From Paenibacillus sp. HGH0039 (lineage in GTDB: Bacteria > Bacillota > Bacilli > Paenibacillales > NBRC-103111), in the NCBI RefSeq assembly GCF_000411255.1, contig NZ_KE150412.1, forward strand, positions 10,197 to 74,196: a stretch of 64,000 nt of DNA. Reading direction: 5' to 3'. Shown here piece by piece: positions 55,904 to 64,000 of this stretch. Each line of letters starts with the position of its first letter. Position 1 is the stretch's first letter. The notes below the pieces were generated by a model. The model worked only from the letters and a program-made list of their open reading frames with translations. It was not told the origin of the DNA and did not search any database. The position numbers and the translations under genes were made by a program.

Positions 55904-58900
55904 TTACTTCACTAATTCGATTTCGATTGACTTGCCGTCTACCGCATCGAATTCAACCGTGGTTGTCGCGGCGCCGGTGCTGAGGATGCGCGCTTCGCTG
56001 TTTGCCTTTTTCAACTGCCATAGGCCGTTCAATGTCACCGTGACCTTCTTCAAGATGCTCTGTTTTAGCACGTCGGCATTCGGTATCGACTGGTTCGGAT
56101 ATTTAGGCAAACGCAGATCGGGATCGGCGACGCTCAGTAAGACTTCATTCGCGTCCGCCTGCTGGACGATCGCCGTAATCGGATCGCTGCTGCTGTACAG
56201 CAAACCCTTGTTAATCGGCGTGCTGCTGTTAAAGACCGCGTATCCCGTCAACAGCTTGCCCGGCTCGGTATTTTGAACGATATGCGCGCTGCTGTCCTTT
56301 TGCAGAACAGTATATTGGGTATTGTTCGCGAAATCGGCTGTCCCCTGAGCGCCCGCTCCGACTTTAATCGCGTACTCATAGCCGGAAGATGCCGGAGCCG
56401 TGCCATGATTAATATATGCAGTCGTATAATTGCCGGACGTATCCGCGGTTCCCGAGCTGTTCTTGGAATGTTGTACTCCCCGTTCGATAACCGTGCCTGC
56501 CGGATTCGGCAGCACGTACCCGTTGCCGTATGGATCTACGATCCATGCTTTGGTTGTTCCGGTAACGGTTTTCGTATAAGTCGGGCTCACGATAGGCGTA
56601 GTGGAATTATACCAGAAAGGCGTCGAACTGCTTGGCATATACGATTGAAACAGCACGGTTTCCGTCGGATGTGCATCATCCGTATTAACGATATCCGAGC
56701 CCAGGCTTACCAATTTATCTCCGAAGAAAAAGACGGATTTGTTCGCTTTAAAGCTCGTATCATAAACGGTATCGTGAAGCTTCATGGCGAAAAGACCATA
56801 CTGGTTTTTAAGCGACGCGCCACCCGCAAACGTGCTGTCTGTAAAAGACCGCGTCGGCCCGCCCCCGGGCAGCGCAAGTTCGTTCAGGGAAAAATGCTTC
56901 ACGGTCGTCCCCGGCCAGCGGCTGAAGTCCCAACCCGCGCCTACGTTAATCCCGCTTTCTATAATACCGGAAGTCGGACCGTTATTGATAATCTGCAAAT
57001 TGCCGTAACTCTGATACCGGCCATATATATTTTCCGAAAGATTCTCCGTCGTTTGCGGGTCGAATTTATTGGACGCTTCGAAATCCCAGGCGTATTGGCT
57101 CCAGCCTTTGAGTCCGACCAAGCGGTCGTTGATTCGGTTAACGGCAAGCGCGCCGTACGGCTTTACCCAGAAACCTTGCGGATTTGCTTTCGGGCTGAAC
57201 CCTGCTTTCGAGAGCGAATCCGCCAGCTGCAAGCCGCCAAGTGTATCCAAATAAGAGACGCCATATGTATCTGCCGAAGGGAACAGTTCATTTTGCAGCA
57301 AAATCGACTGCGGGTCCCACAATCTCATGAAGGTGGCGGCTAATTCACTATCGGTCGGCGTCTTCGCAAGCGCCAAATAAGCGTATGCCGGCAGAATGCC
57401 TGTGAGCGGCCTTGTTTGACCGGGGAAACGACCCGTCGCACCGATCGGCATATCGTATTTATTGGAAACCTGTTCAATGGTGAGCAGGCCTTTTTTGATG
57501 TTGCCGAACGCGGCATCGGACAGCGCAAATGGCGTGCCATTCAGGAAATAAGCGATCAAAGACGCGGCATGAAGAGCATCTGGCCCGTAAGCGTTCAGGT
57601 ACACGCCTCTGTGATGGAATAGTGAGCCGTCAGGCTTAATCGTTCCCGCATAGCCAGGAGCGGTTTGCAACGCTTGTTCATACATGCCGATCAGACCTTT
57701 CATGTACTGGACTTTTTTGGGCGTATGATCCATACCCAGCACATAGAGCAGATCGTACAGAAATTTCGTCCGGAATTCGTCCGGCGTCGTTTCTACATAA
57801 ACGGAATTATCGAATGTTTTGCCAAAATTGGAATACCAGAAGCTCGTTCTGGACTCGCGTTCAAATATTCCCGCTTCCTTCAGTTCGTTGCGCATTAAGT
57901 AAACCGCATGGAAATATCCGTTGTTTTTATTCATTTCATGATCCTGCGTACCGAACGCGCTGCCTTCCGCCCAACCTTGATCGTTCATATAATCGAGCAC
58001 GTCGATCACTTTCTGCTTGCTGGCCGCATTTCCGTTTATCTTGTAGTCAAAGACGAGCGGAAGGAGCACTCTTTTGCTGATATCCTCACCGAATTTGCGT
58101 AAATGCGGGTCGCGGCTTGCATACAGGGCGTCGCCAGTTATCGAACCATCCGGATGTCTTGCGATATGCAGCGTATTGTAAGCCGCAAGTCCTGCCGTAA
58201 TAAAAGCCTGAAGCGAGTCGTATCTCGTTTTGAGCGGGCCCGTCAAGTTTGCATATTGGAGCGCATCGCCATAAATCCACTTTTCATATTTGTCGGCAAT
58301 CGCGTCAAACGCTTGGATTTGCTGCTGGGTGATCGTCGGTTCCAACGGTATCGTAGGCTGCTGTTGACTGTACAGATAGACATTATCCCAAGTGCTGGCT
58401 CCTACATCGATACCGGGTTTAGGCATCTGGTAATCCGCGGACCGTGCTTTAATCATCGCTGAAGAGAACTCCAGATTGTCGAAATAAAGACTGCCCGACG
58501 GAACCGAAGCGGGAGGGACAATCTGCATCAATTCGAGCGCATTGCTTTGACTTTTCGTGTAGGCAGGGTTATTCCCCTCCTCCCGAAACTTAACCCAGAC
58601 GGCCCGCCACCCCTTGAAGTTCAGATTCACGCCGAAGGAGTAATGGTAAATGCCGCTGTTGATTTCGGTGATCTTGCCAAAATTAAACGTAACTTTGTCA
58701 TTTACCGGCGATTCGTTGTAAATCCACACCTTCATGCCGCCGTTCTTGACGTTGGCAGCAGCCAGATTAGCCGGCTGGGTATCGCGAAGCTTAGATCCGT
58801 TTGACCAGGTCCATCGCAGACTGCTTTGCCCATGCTTGTAATGCTTGCCGGAAACCGCTGCGGAACCGCCGTTCTCCACGGTCCATGTTGAGGGAACGGC

Positions 58901-59047
58901 CGCCGCTTCAAAGGATTCGGTCTGGGAATAATCGTCTGCGGCTAATGTCTTATCGGGCAAAGAAAACCATGCGGTCGCCGATATCGCTATTGCCGTCAGG
59001 AAACTGATCCCTTTTTTCCATACACGTGCCCATCCTTGGTTCATCAT
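55904..59047 (-). CDS. Secreted polysaccharide lyase family 8 enzyme (chondroitin/hyaluronan/xanthan-lyase type)
   Basis: The 1047-residue protein has a Sec signal peptide (WKKGISFLTAIAISATAWF, cleavage near TLAAD). A beta-rich N-terminal domain (residues 40-195; FDNLEF) resembles the Lyase_N carbohydrate-binding fold of chondroitin ABC lyase. An alpha/alpha toroid follows (about 220-620) with the catalytic region FHHRGVYLNAYGPDAL (His and Tyr) and GRFPGQTRPL (Arg). A beta-sandwich tail (640-1047) completes the PL8 layout. It cleaves uronic-acid polysaccharides by beta-elimination; the exact substrate cannot be decided. The ribosome site is GGGAGGAA. It is the last gene of an operon with a sugar ABC transporter that presumably imports the products. 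Confidence 0.85.
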   Translation of the reverse strand: MMNQGWARVWKKGISFLTAIAISATAWFSLPDKTLAADDYSQTESFEAAAVPSTWTVENGGSAAVSGKHYKHGQSSLRWTWSNGSKLRDTQPANLAAANVKNGGMKVWIYNESPVNDKVTFNFGKITEINSGIYHYSFGVNLNFKGWRAVWVKFREEGNNPAYTKSQSNALELMQIVPPASVPSGSLYFDNLEFSSAMIKARSADYQMPKPGIDVGASTWDNVYLYSQQQPTIPLEPTITQQQIQAFDAIADKYEKWIYGDALQYANLTGPLKTRYDSLQAFITAGLAAYNTLHIARHPDGSITGDALYASRDPHLRKFGEDISKRVLLPLVFDYKINGNAASKQKVIDVLDYMNDQGWAEGSAFGTQDHEMNKNNGYFHAVYLMRNELKEAGIFERESRTSFWYSNFGKTFDNSVYVETTPDEFRTKFLYDLLYVLGMDHTPKKVQYMKGLIGMYEQALQTAPGYAGTIKPDGSLFHHRGVYLNAYGPDALHAASLIAYFLNGTPFALSDAAFGNIKKGLLTIEQVSNKYDMPIGATGRFPGQTRPLTGILPAYAYLALAKTPTDSELAATFMRLWDPQSILLQNELFPSADTYGVSYLDTLGGLQLADSLSKAGFSPKANPQGFWVKPYGALAVNRINDRLVGLKGWSQYAWDFEASNKFDPQTTENLSENIYGRYQSYGNLQIINNGPTSGIIESGINVGAGWDFSRWPGTTVKHFSLNELALPGGGPTRSFTDSTFAGGASLKNQYGLFAMKLHDTVYDTSFKANKSVFFFGDKLVSLGSDIVNTDDAHPTETVLFQSYMPSSSTPFWYNSTTPIVSPTYTKTVTGTTKAWIVDPYGNGYVLPNPAGTVIERGVQHSKNSSGTADTSGNYTTAYINHGTAPASSGYEYAIKVGAGAQGTADFANNTQYTVLQKDSSAHIVQNTEPGKLLTGYAVFNSSTPINKGLLYSSSDPITAIVQQADANEVLLSVADPDLRLPKYPNQSIPNADVLKQSILKKVTVTLNGLWQLKKANSEARILSTGAATTTVEFDAVDGKSIEIELVK

Positions 59048-59099
59048 TTTTCCTCCCTTGGATATGTTCCTGGCTCAGGAACGAATAAATATGAAAGAA

Positions 59100-59148
59100 G
59101 CTCGCTTTGCCTAAGGACATGGTTCATGTGTCCTTTCAGAAAACGAGC
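59100..59148 (-). other. Intercistronic hairpin between solute-binding protein and lyase genes
   Basis: Outer GCTCG/CGAGC and inner AAGGACA/TGTCCTT stems with no T-run. It is likely an mRNA-stability or partial-termination element that raises binding-protein mRNA over lyase mRNA. Confidence 0.55.
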
Positions 59149-59189
59149 CTCCAGTCATCCAGTCGGCATTTGTTTCAATTGCGGTGAAG

Positions 59190-60725
59190 CTATTTTAATT
59201 GCTTATAATCTTCTTCGGTAAAGTCTTTATCCGGATTCCAGTTCGGGAACGCAAAGTCGTTTCGGCTGACGTTGACACCGCCGGATTTTATCTTGCCGAT
59301 CGCATCGTCCAAGCCTTTATCGGCTTTGTCGTTATATGCTTTGAGCGCCCCGGCCCAATCCTTCTGGGCACCCGTCAGTCCCGCCTGTAAAATCTCTCCG
59401 AAAGCCGGCTTGATCTTCGGCTGCGATAAGGCGCCCAGCTCGACGATCACTTTCGCCGTTTGCGGGTTTCTGACCGCATAGTTCGGACGCTCGTGCAGCA
59501 AATCTTTGTGAAGCCGGACAAACTGCTCAAATTCAGGATACGGATACAGCTTTTTGTCGTTATTGATGCTTTCGATCGGGGTTAAAGCAACACCCTTGTT
59601 CAAATAGTTCTCGTAAAACAACGGCGATGCGAACCCGTTCTCGATAAACTCGCCGGCTTCCTTCGGATGCTTCGTATTGGCGGAAATTAAATATCCGGTC
59701 GCGGTAGCCCGGTTATAATAATATCCCGGGCTGCTGCCGTCTTGCGTAGGCACTCCGGCCAGTCCGAAATTCGCGTCCGGCGTGTCGCGTTTGATGATCC
59801 ACATCCGCGCGCGGCCTTCTATAAAAAACGCGGCCTTCGCCTGACCGAACAGGACGGTGGCCTCTGCAAGCTTCATCGTATAGGACGATGGCAGGATACT
59901 GCCGTCGTTCTTCAATTCGTTCAGGAAGTTGAAGGAATCGATCGTTGCTTTGGAATCGAACGCATAAGTTCCATTTTTATAATTAAAACGATAGGAGCCG
60001 TCCCCCACCTCTTCCTTGTTCAGACCGGCCGCCAGCCCGTCGACAATTTTGGCGATCCCCGAAGCCGTGGCGCTTTCGCCTCCACTGAAGACGAGGCCGT
60101 AAACGTCGCCTTTGCCTTTTTCCGTGACGGTTTTGGCCATGCTGCGCAGCTCGTCCCACGTCTTCGGCGGCTTTTCGGGATCAAGGCCCGCGTTTTTAAG
60201 CACATCCTTGTTGTAGTAGAGAATGGAAGTCAGGACAGGACCGGTGATCGGCCAGGAATAGGTTTTGCCGTCGATAAGATTGACGCCTTCCTGGAAAGAG
60301 CCTTCGGCGAACTGCTTCTTCCAGTTGTCCGAAACAATTCCGTCAAACGGCAGCGCCCAACCGTTCGCGACGACCGTCCGGACATCCGTGTTTTGCGGCG
60401 TAACGAACACGTCCGGCAGCTCATTCGAGGTTGCGGCGGCTTGGATTGCCGTATGATATTCAGCCCAAGGCATATATTTGGCCTCGACGCGCACTTTGCC
60501 TTTATGCTTTTCGTTGTAGGCTTTGACCATACGCTGCCCGGGGCTGTCGCCGCCTTTCAGAAAATCGTCGCCCCCCCATAAGGTCAGAACAACCTCTTTG
60601 CCATCTTCCGGCGTCGTTTTGGTGTTCGTTTCTGCCGCTTGGTCGGAAATTCCCGAGCATCCGCTCAGAAGCAATGCGGCGCATAACGCAAGCGCCCCTC
60701 CGGCATTCCATCGTTTGTTCGACAT
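59190..60725 (-). CDS. Extracellular solute-binding lipoprotein (CUT1 family)
   Basis: The ~511-residue lipoprotein has the signal CAALLLSGCS (lipobox near residue 23). The family 1 binding-protein core has VVLTLWGGDDF, VEAKYMPWAEYHTAI, LPDVFVTPQNTD, ILYYNKDVLKNAGLDPEKPPKTW-type segments and FGQAKAAFFIEG. It binds an oligosaccharide outside the cell for the two permeases upstream. The start is ATG 60725 with GGAGGGAG. No ATPase gene is visible; CUT1 systems often use a shared MsmX-type ATPase encoded elsewhere. Confidence 0.92.
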   Translation of the reverse strand: MSNKRWNAGGALALCAALLLSGCSGISDQAAETNTKTTPEDGKEVVLTLWGGDDFLKGGDSPGQRMVKAYNEKHKGKVRVEAKYMPWAEYHTAIQAAATSNELPDVFVTPQNTDVRTVVANGWALPFDGIVSDNWKKQFAEGSFQEGVNLIDGKTYSWPITGPVLTSILYYNKDVLKNAGLDPEKPPKTWDELRSMAKTVTEKGKGDVYGLVFSGGESATASGIAKIVDGLAAGLNKEEVGDGSYRFNYKNGTYAFDSKATIDSFNFLNELKNDGSILPSSYTMKLAEATVLFGQAKAAFFIEGRARMWIIKRDTPDANFGLAGVPTQDGSSPGYYYNRATATGYLISANTKHPKEAGEFIENGFASPLFYENYLNKGVALTPIESINNDKKLYPYPEFEQFVRLHKDLLHERPNYAVRNPQTAKVIVELGALSQPKIKPAFGEILQAGLTGAQKDWAGALKAYNDKADKGLDDAIGKIKSGGVNVSRNDFAFPNWNPDKDFTEEDYKQLK

Positions 60726-60771
60726 CGGTTCTCCCTCCATAGTCCGATCGGACATTATTTCTAGGTGTAAA

Positions 60772-61614
60772 CTATCCTTTAACGGCTCCGGCAACTCCTT
60801 CGATAAAATAACGCTGGAGCGCTATAAACACGGCAAGAATGGGTACCAGCGCGATGCTCGCCGCTGCCGCCATTCCCGTCCAGTCCATCGTCTGTTCGCC
60901 GACAAACTGATACATTCCCACACCAAGCGTGCGAAGCTCGGGTTTGGACAAGGTGAACACAAGCGGCATCAAAAACGCGTTCCAGGTCCACATGAACTGC
61001 ATAATGGCGGAAGTCGCGATAATCGGTTTAGCCAGCGGCAGCATAATTTGCGCGAAAGTGCGGAAAAATCCGCTGCCGTCCATTTCAGCCGATTCTTCCA
61101 GCTCCTTCGGCAGGCCTCTGAAGTAGGCGACGAAAAGCAGAATAAACAGCACGTGCCCCCCTCCGACTTCCGCCAGTATGACACCCCAGATTGAGTTGTT
61201 CAGCCCTATTTCGTTGACTAACATGTAGGTCGGGATGATCGTATAGCCTTTGGGCATGAACATCGTGGCTGTGATCGCCGAGATGAACAGCAGCCTTCCG
61301 CGAAAACGGTAGCGGCCGATCGCATAACCTGTGAGCGAGCAAACCGCAATGACGATGAGCACGACAGAGACGGTAACCACAACCGTATTCCAGAAATAGA
61401 CCGAGAAATGAGCCGTTTCCCAGGCCCGCTGATAATTAGTGAATCGGAACTTCTCAGGCAACAGCGAGATGCCCGATGTGATGTATTCCGTGTTCGTTTT
61501 GAATGAGGACATCAGCATCCAGACGAACGGATAGATCCAAACGATCCCGACGCCGATGAGCCCCAGATGGGCTGCCACAAGCAGCGGTGAACGGCCGCCC
61601 CGTTTTCTTTTCAT
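60772..61614 (-). CDS. Carbohydrate ABC transporter permease (MalG/YtcP type)
   Basis: The ~280-residue protein has six predicted helices and the EAA loop (ELEESAEMDGSGFFRTFAQIMLP) that docks the ATPase. It ends in the AVAGAVKG-type tail usual for this subunit. The start is ATG 61614 with GGAAGGGGAAGGG; the frame to 61638 is less likely. It follows the MalF-type partner directly. Confidence 0.93.
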   Translation of the reverse strand: MKRKRGGRSPLLVAAHLGLIGVGIVWIYPFVWMLMSSFKTNTEYITSGISLLPEKFRFTNYQRAWETAHFSVYFWNTVVVTVSVVLIVIAVCSLTGYAIGRYRFRGRLLFISAITATMFMPKGYTIIPTYMLVNEIGLNNSIWGVILAEVGGGHVLFILLFVAYFRGLPKELEESAEMDGSGFFRTFAQIMLPLAKPIIATSAIMQFMWTWNAFLMPLVFTLSKPELRTLGVGMYQFVGEQTMDWTGMAAAASIALVPILAVFIALQRYFIEGVAGAVKG

Positions 61615-61638
61615 GATGACCCTTCCCCTTCCTATCAT

Positions 61639-62607
61639 CTATCCGCCTGCGGATTTTCGCCCGCCGCTCAGCCTGACAAACAGTCCCAGAAGCAGCGAGA
61701 TCATCATCACGGCAATGCCGTATATGACACCTGCGGCGGAAGCGAAACCGATCCTCGCCTCTCCTTTTCCGGCGAACGCATACCGGTAAATATAGACATC
61801 CACCATATCCGTTTTAAAAGCGGGACCTCCTTCGGTCATTGATTTCACGAGGTCGAAAACGTGCAGTGCATTGACTGCCGACACCAGCAAAATCACGCTT
61901 CCTACCGGAATAAGGAGAGGCATCGTGATATAGCGAAACAATTGCAAGTGAGAAGCGCCGTCGATGCGGGCCGCCTCAAACAGCTCTTTCGGCAGGGATT
62001 GGATGCCGGCGAGCCAATAGATCAGCTTCATGCCGAAGCTTTTCCATATGCCCACAAGAATGACAATGAGCAAAGCGGTATCCGCGGAGCCGAGCCAATC
62101 GATCGGCTTAGGAATGATTCCAATCCGGAGCAGCATTTCATTGACCAAACCTTTGTAGGCTCCAAAAATGAAGCGCATCACAAGTCCGACCACTGCGGTC
62201 GTCGTCACCACCGGCAAAAAATAAATCGTCCGGTATATGACCTTGCCGCGCATCCAATCCGCATTCAGCAGCAGGGCCGTCAACAGCGCGAGAGGCACCT
62301 GAATGCCGACAAGGCAAACCATGAAAACCAGGCTGTTGCGAAACGCGTTCCAAAACAGCGGATCGGTCAGTGTTTCCCGGAAGTTGTCCCACCCGATAAA
62401 CGCATGCAGCGGTCCGTAACCCGACCAGTCGAAAAAAGCATACACATAGCTCATCGCTATGGGATATACCGTAAAAAATAAAAACAGAGTCAGCTGCGGC
62501 GCAATAAACAGCCAACACCACAACGCTTTCCGGTTGCGGTAATGAAGCCTGGAACGCTTGTATTCAGCGCTTCCGCGGGAATGTGTTTGCACAGCAGTTT
62601 CCATCAT
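61639..62607 (-). CDS. Carbohydrate ABC transporter permease (MalF/UgpA type)
   Basis: The 322-residue protein has six helices and the EAA loop (LPKELFEAARIDGASHLQLFRYITMPLL). ATG 62607 and 62604 are both possible after AGAAGGGGG. It is the first membrane subunit of the transporter, about 145 bases after the DUF3604-like gene; that gap holds nothing recognisable. Confidence 0.93.
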   Translation of the reverse strand: MMETAVQTHSRGSAEYKRSRLHYRNRKALWCWLFIAPQLTLFLFFTVYPIAMSYVYAFFDWSGYGPLHAFIGWDNFRETLTDPLFWNAFRNSLVFMVCLVGIQVPLALLTALLLNADWMRGKVIYRTIYFLPVVTTTAVVGLVMRFIFGAYKGLVNEMLLRIGIIPKPIDWLGSADTALLIVILVGIWKSFGMKLIYWLAGIQSLPKELFEAARIDGASHLQLFRYITMPLLIPVGSVILLVSAVNALHVFDLVKSMTEGGPAFKTDMVDVYIYRYAFAGKGEARIGFASAAGVIYGIAVMMISLLLGLFVRLSGGRKSAGG

Positions 62608-62754
62608 GTGCCCCCTTCTCTTAAAACCCGGCGCGGAACTCCCGATTGCATAACAAAAAGACCTCCCCCATGAATGTGTTCAATGGTAGACGTCTCCGGT
62701 CGTCCGGTATTCGTCATGCGAATCGTCATGCAAAGTTATTCTCGGCTGCTTCCC

Positions 62755-64000
62755 TCAGGCAAGCGCATAGATCGGGGATAACCACGCGCACTGGCCGTTA
62801 ATTTGTCGAATTTCGACGTGATATACGTCGCACTCGGACTCAACGACATCGTCGCTCCAGGTTTCTCGCAGCGTATACAATCGTTCTTCTACAGCACGGT
62901 GAATCATGAAGGCTTCGGAATTATACGCCCTTAGATGGGTAGTACGGTTACCTTCAAGCAGTTCTCCAATCGTAGCCTTGATGATGCCCCCATTTAGTTC
63001 CGCGTTCACAACCGTGTCGCGGTCGCCCTCCACTTCGAGAATGAGTCCTGCCGTATGAGGATGAAGCGTGGTCGGATTGCGGAATGTCGTACATGTCCAT
63101 TCGACCGACGTATCGTTTTGCCGAGTGATTTCGTTACCAAGCGCGTTCATGGCGGGGTCGTCCTTCAAATCCGGCGTCGGGGCCAGTATGCTTCGACCGC
63201 GGAAGCACGTCTCCACCGACAGAAGTTTCCCCGCATGAATCTCTGCCTTCCCCTGCCAGGCATATCCGTTCTTGGAATTGCCCCAGCCGCATTCAACTTT
63301 CACTTTATATTTGGAGCTTCCGGCGTCAGAAATCGACTGCGGTGCGGTCAAATCTTCGCCGTTGAATACTTTGAACGGCTTCACGTTTTTGAAAACGACG
63401 ACTTTGTCGATTTGATCGCTTGCCGTTACCTCCAACGCGAAATTCCGCTTGGCGCCCTGCACTTCGCTGCCTATCGGTGCTCCGTTAAGCGTAAAGTTGC
63501 AGCGAATTTTATCGCCCGTCACGGCATAGGTGCGGCGCGCCAGGATCGCGTCCCAGATCGCTTCGCGCGTCTTCGACTCGGCCAGAACGGCCAAACGGCC
63601 GTCGCCGTATGAGCCCGGATACCCGGCATGATGATCCGTCGAGCCGACGAAACCGAAACGAAGCTTACGCTTCAGCGCCGCATACACGCTCGATCTTGAA
63701 TCCCTGGGACCCATATCATGGTAATAAGGATAGGGACTGTGATCCGATAAGCCGCTGCCGTGCTTGGAGTACACTTCCACAATCGGGCTGACGTTCGGAT
63801 CAAAGCTGTCCCAATTGCCGCCGCGATAGCCGGGCGTGTAACCGACATGATGCGGCACGGCGATGACCCTGTACTCGCTCAACTGCTCCAGGATCGCTGC
63901 CGTCGAGCTTCCCCCGACTAACGGAAGATCGTCATCCGGCGATACAAAGTGATGATCCCCGTAGCGGCTCGAATGCGCTTCGTAGCCTTGAAACGTAACA
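62755..64000 (-). CDS. DUF3604-like (PHP-related) protein, 5' end outside window
   Basis: The frame stays open to the right edge, giving at least 415 residues. The internal TTG at 63882 is not the start. Visible motifs are FQGYEAHSSRYGDHHFV, AVPHHVGYTPG, SDHSPYP and GSTDHHAGYPG. These are His/Asp clusters like the metal site of PHP/DUF3604 proteins. A beta-rich C-terminal half follows. DUF3604 proteins are poorly characterised putative metal-dependent hydrolases often found with sugar and sulfatase loci. Position upstream of the sugar ABC genes and the PL8 lyase suggests a role in breakdown of a modified polysaccharide; this is inferred. Confidence 0.75.
   Translation of the reverse strand, partial: VTFQGYEAHSSRYGDHHFVSPDDDLPLVGGSSTAAILEQLSEYRVIAVPHHVGYTPGYRGGNWDSFDPNVSPIVEVYSKHGSGLSDHSPYPYYHDMGPRDSRSSVYAALKRKLRFGFVGSTDHHAGYPGSYGDGRLAVLAESKTREAIWDAILARRTYAVTGDKIRCNFTLNGAPIGSEVQGAKRNFALEVTASDQIDKVVVFKNVKPFKVFNGEDLTAPQSISDAGSSKYKVKVECGWGNSKNGYAWQGKAEIHAGKLLSVETCFRGRSILAPTPDLKDDPAMNALGNEITRQNDTSVEWTCTTFRNPTTLHPHTAGLILEVEGDRDTVVNAELNGGIIKATIGELLEGNRTTHLRAYNSEAFMIHRAVEERLYTLRETWSDDVVESECDVYHVEIRQINGQCAWLSPIYALA

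Noticed and set aside
56273-57343. 356-codon plus-strand frame opposite the PL8 lyase
   Set aside because: It is rich in Arg and Cys with no domain, and the opposite strand has a clear signal peptide and lyase motifs.

Overview
The window looks like a chromosomal stretch of a Gram-positive, Paenibacillaceae-like Firmicute (Paenibacillus type). Indications are strong AGGAGG-type ribosome sites, intrinsic terminators with long T-runs, a T-box leader on glnS, several MocR/GntR regulators, lipoprotein signal peptides and a CUT1 sugar-ABC/polysaccharide-lyase locus. The genus is inferred from gene style only; there is no rRNA here.

Region 1 (1 to about 35.7 kb, all minus strand) is a hybrid trans-AT polyketide synthase / non-ribosomal peptide synthetase cluster, apparently one very long operon. 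In transcription order it encodes an ABC-2 exporter (ATPase plus two permeases), an AT-like protein without catalytic residues, a free-standing KS-like protein without catalytic histidines, an intact trans-acyltransferase, two AT-less KS-DH-KR-ACP modules, a type II thioesterase, a 70-residue two-helix membrane protein, and a giant NRPS that runs off the left edge. The NRPS part in view is (half C)-A-T-E / C-A-T-E / C-A-T / C-A-T-E / C-, predicting a peptide that begins D-Thr-like, D-aromatic-like, L-Val-like, D-unknown. The release domain is outside the window. Parts of modules 1 and 2 are recent duplicates.

Region 2 (35.7 to 38.3 kb) is the control region: a degenerate transposase, two tandem minus-strand intrinsic terminators downstream of a plausible promoter, and a NusG paralogue of the LoaP type. 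I read this as processive antitermination controlling the long operon.

Region 3 (38.3 to 46.3 kb) is rich in PLP- and D-amino-acid-related genes: an enolase-superfamily enzyme, an operon of MocR regulator, D-Ala-D-Ala ligase and class I aminotransferase, a divergent second MocR protein, a YggS-type PLP-homeostasis protein and a PNPOx-like flavoprotein.

Region 4 (46.6 to 55.8 kb) holds resistance/stress and small regulatory genes: an erythromycin-esterase-like lipoprotein, a CPBP protease, a UvrA-like ABC ATPase, an ArsR-SRPBCC pair with a visible operator, an HxlR regulator next to a truncated ridA, and glnS with its T-box.

Region 5 (55.9 to 64 kb, minus strand) is a polysaccharide-use operon: a DUF3604-like protein (cut by the right edge), two CUT1 permeases, a solute-binding lipoprotein and a secreted PL8 (chondroitin/hyaluronan/xanthan-lyase-like) enzyme.
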